From Methylotenera sp. (lineage in GTDB: Bacteria; Pseudomonadota; Gammaproteobacteria; Burkholderiales; Methylophilaceae), in contig JAUYAL010000004.1 in the NCBI GenBank assembly GCA_030693535.1, positions 1 through 7,655 on the forward strand: DNA of 7,655 nt, in the 5' to 3' direction. Numbering within the stretch: position 1 is the first letter of the stretch; every line of letters begins with the position of its first letter. Made by a program: the position numbers and the translations under genes. The notes under the pieces were generated by a model. That model did not search any database. It was not told the DNA's origin and saw only the letters and a program-made list of their open reading frames with translations. This document shows, one piece after another, positions 6,934 to 7,655 of this stretch.

Positions 6934-6949
6934 CTTGTTAAAACAAAAA

Positions 6950-7258
6950 CTATAGTTTGATTTCAACATCAACACCAGCTGGCAAATCTAGCTTCATTAA
7001 TGCATCAACTGTTTTATCTGTTGGATCAACAATATCCATCAGGCGTTGGTGTGTACGAATCTCAAACTGATCACGTGAAGTTTTATTTACATGCGGTGAA
7101 CGTAAAATATCAAAGCGTTCAATGCGTGTTGGCAATGGCACTGGGCCCTTTACAACTGCGCCTGTACGTTTGGCAGTTTCTACGATTTCTTGAGCAGACT
7201 GATCAATTAAACGATAATCAAATGCTTTAAGACGGATGCGAATTTTTTGTGTTGACAT
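6950..7258 (-). CDS. rpsJ: 30S ribosomal protein S10 (NusE)
   Basis: S10 is a protein of the 30S head. In many bacteria it also acts as NusE, pairing with NusB in transcription antitermination and binding NusG to couple transcription with translation. At 102 residues it matches the family (103 in E. coli). The core runs from [16 protein letters not shown] (about residues 34-49) through [20 protein letters not shown] (51-70), which includes the extended loop that reaches into the head. The ATG start fits the conserved [15 protein letters not shown]-terminus and has AAAGG about 9 nt upstream. The stop is TAG. Upstream is tuf with no convincing promoter between them. Downstream, a 125-bp gap contains a promoter for rplC, so S10 here looks like the last gene of the tuf transcript rather than the first gene of the S10 operon. 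Confidence 0.99.
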   Translation of the reverse strand: MSTQKIRIRLKAFDYRLIDQSAQEIVETAKRTGAVVKGPVPLPTRIERFDILRSPHVNKTSRDQFEIRTHQRLMDIVDPTDKTVDALMKLDLPAGVDVEIKL

Positions 7259-7260
7259 TT

Positions 7261-7290
7261 TTTACTGCCTTTCATATTTACTGCTTTTCA
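7261..7290 (-). repeat. Direct repeat duplicating the rpsJ ribosome-binding region
   Basis: Two 14-bp copies, TTTACTGCCTTTCA (7261-7274) and TTTACTGCTTTTCA (7277-7290) on the plus strand, differ at one base and repeat with a 16-bp period. On the coding strand each reads TGAAARGCAGTAAA. The copy nearer the gene supplies AAAGG about 9 nt before the rpsJ ATG, a usable SD sequence. The distal copy carries the weaker AAAAG, followed 11 nt later by an out-of-frame ATG (7275-7273). It could be a chance duplication, a standby ribosome site or a protein-binding repeat. Confidence 0.6.
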
Positions 7291-7297
7291 AAGAGCG

Positions 7298-7323
7298 AAG
7301 CGGCAGAGTTCACTCTGCCGCTT
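7298..7323 (-). terminator. GC-rich hairpin between tuf and rpsJ (partial terminator or processing site)
   Basis: This is a perfect inverted repeat: AAGCGGCAGAG (7298-7308) and CTCTGCCGCTT (7313-7323), with a 4-nt loop (UGAA in the transcript). It starts 46 bp after the tuf stop. The transcript downstream of it reads CGCUCUUUG, not a clean U-run, so it is not a textbook intrinsic terminator. With no clear promoter between it and rpsJ, the likely role is partial termination, or a 3' barrier against exonucleases that leaves more tuf mRNA than rpsJ mRNA. The hairpin is directly visible; the function is inferred. Confidence 0.6.
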
Positions 7324-7369
7324 AAGAAACTACAAATTACTATTAAATAATCCTCATGCTACCAATCAT

Positions 7370-7655
7370 CTATTCGATGATTTTAGCCACAACTCCAGCA
7401 CCCACAGTACGGCCACCTTCACGAATCGCGAAGCGTAAACCATCTTCCATCGCAATCGGTGCGATTAAAGTCACTGTGATTGATACGTTATCACCTGGCA
7501 TCACCATTTCTGTACCTGCTGGTAACTCTACTGCGCCTGTTACATCCGTAGTGCGGAAATAAAATTGTGGACGGTAGCCGTTAAAGAATGGCGTGTGACG
7601 ACCACCTTCATCTTTACCTAACACGTAGATTTCTGCTGTGAATTTTGTATGCGGT
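7370..7655 (-). CDS. tuf: Elongation factor Tu, C-terminal fragment (5' part outside window)
   Basis: Only the last 94 codons are present; the reading frame is open to the window edge, so the start lies beyond position 7655. EF-Tu is the GTPase that delivers aminoacyl-tRNA to the ribosomal A site. The fragment is part of beta-barrel domain 3 and reads from [20 protein letters not shown], through the conserved [10 protein letters not shown] stretch and [15 protein letters not shown], to a VVAKIIE end typical of betaproteobacteria. The GTP-binding domain is not in view. A GTG at 7624 is an internal valine codon, since conserved EF-Tu sequence continues upstream of it. The stop is TAG. rpsJ follows after 111 bp, matching the str-operon-to-S10 order (rpsL-rpsG-fusA-tuf-rpsJ) known in many proteobacteria; the upstream genes are inferred. 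Confidence 0.98.
   Translation of the reverse strand, partial: PHTKFTAEIYVLGKDEGGRHTPFFNGYRPQFYFRTTDVTGAVELPAGTEMVMPGDNVSITVTLIAPIAMEDGLRFAIREGGRTVGAGVVAKIIE

Noticed and set aside
7252..7280. A plus-strand TTGACA with TATTTA 17 bp downstream, which would be an antisense promoter into tuf.
   Set aside because: The TTGACA is the complement of the conserved rpsJ start (ATGTCAA), the -10 matches only three of six positions, and nothing else supports a plus-strand transcript.
7324..7369. A possible weak promoter between tuf and the hairpin (TTGGTA with A/T-rich sequence downstream).
   Set aside because: No -10 with reasonable match lies at 16-18 bp from it.
346..7562. Plus-strand open frames of about 64-97 codons opposite the ribosomal genes (for example 1299-1592, 2936-3187, 5210-5494).
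   Set aside because: All are antisense to conserved ribosomal protein or EF-Tu genes, have no recognisable domains, and are explained by the codon structure of the real genes.
1..7655. A novel multi-gene system, mobile element, CRISPR array or RNA gene.
   Set aside because: Every substantial open frame on the coding strand is a recognised, intact ribosomal or elongation-factor gene in standard order. No tRNA-like or CRISPR-type repeats or transposase remnants are visible.

Overview
The window is one stretch of the bacterial ribosomal-protein supercluster, read entirely from the minus strand. In transcription order (high to low coordinates) it holds the 3' end of tuf, then rpsJ, a 125-bp gap, rplC-rplD-rplW-rplB-rpsS-rplV-rpsC-rplP-rpmC-rpsQ (S10-operon block), a 218-bp gap, and rplN-rplX-rplE-rpsN-rpsH (start of the spc block). 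The window ends three bases after rpsH, where a GGA directly after the stop codon is probably part of the next gene's ribosome-binding site.

The proteins look betaproteobacterial: EF-Tu ends in VVAKIIE, L3 carries [18 protein letters not shown]14 is the long zinc-free type, and S10 lies directly downstream of tuf. The DNA leans towards A+T for that class, so a low-GC betaproteobacterium such as a Methylophilaceae member is a reasonable guess. The family-level assignment is inference.

All complete genes appear intact and of normal length; I see no frameshift, insertion or foreign gene. Twelve of the fifteen complete-gene junctions, those inside the two blocks and at their ends where a next gene is visible, are tight (gaps of 14 bp or less, or overlaps of 1 to 17 nt). 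Shine-Dalgarno (SD) sequences often overlap the preceding stop codon, which points to strong translational coupling.

The regulatory content lies in three gaps. (1) tuf-rpsJ has no convincing promoter but has a strong 11-bp hairpin and a 14-bp direct repeat that duplicates the SD region of rpsJ. (2) rpsJ-rplC has a good sigma70-type promoter (TTGTAA, 17 bp, TATAAT) with a GC-rich discriminator and a short leader hairpin. rpsJ therefore probably belongs to the tuf transcript, and the S10 block is re-initiated at rplC. (3) rpsQ-rplN has an 11-bp inverted repeat whose downstream arm contains the -35 of a second promoter (TTGCGT, 17 bp, TATAAT), followed by a leader of about 150 nt with at least two further hairpins. 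These leaders are candidates for autoregulation by ribosomal proteins.

I found no previously undescribed multi-gene system. The points of interest are the untranslated leaders and the junction architecture.
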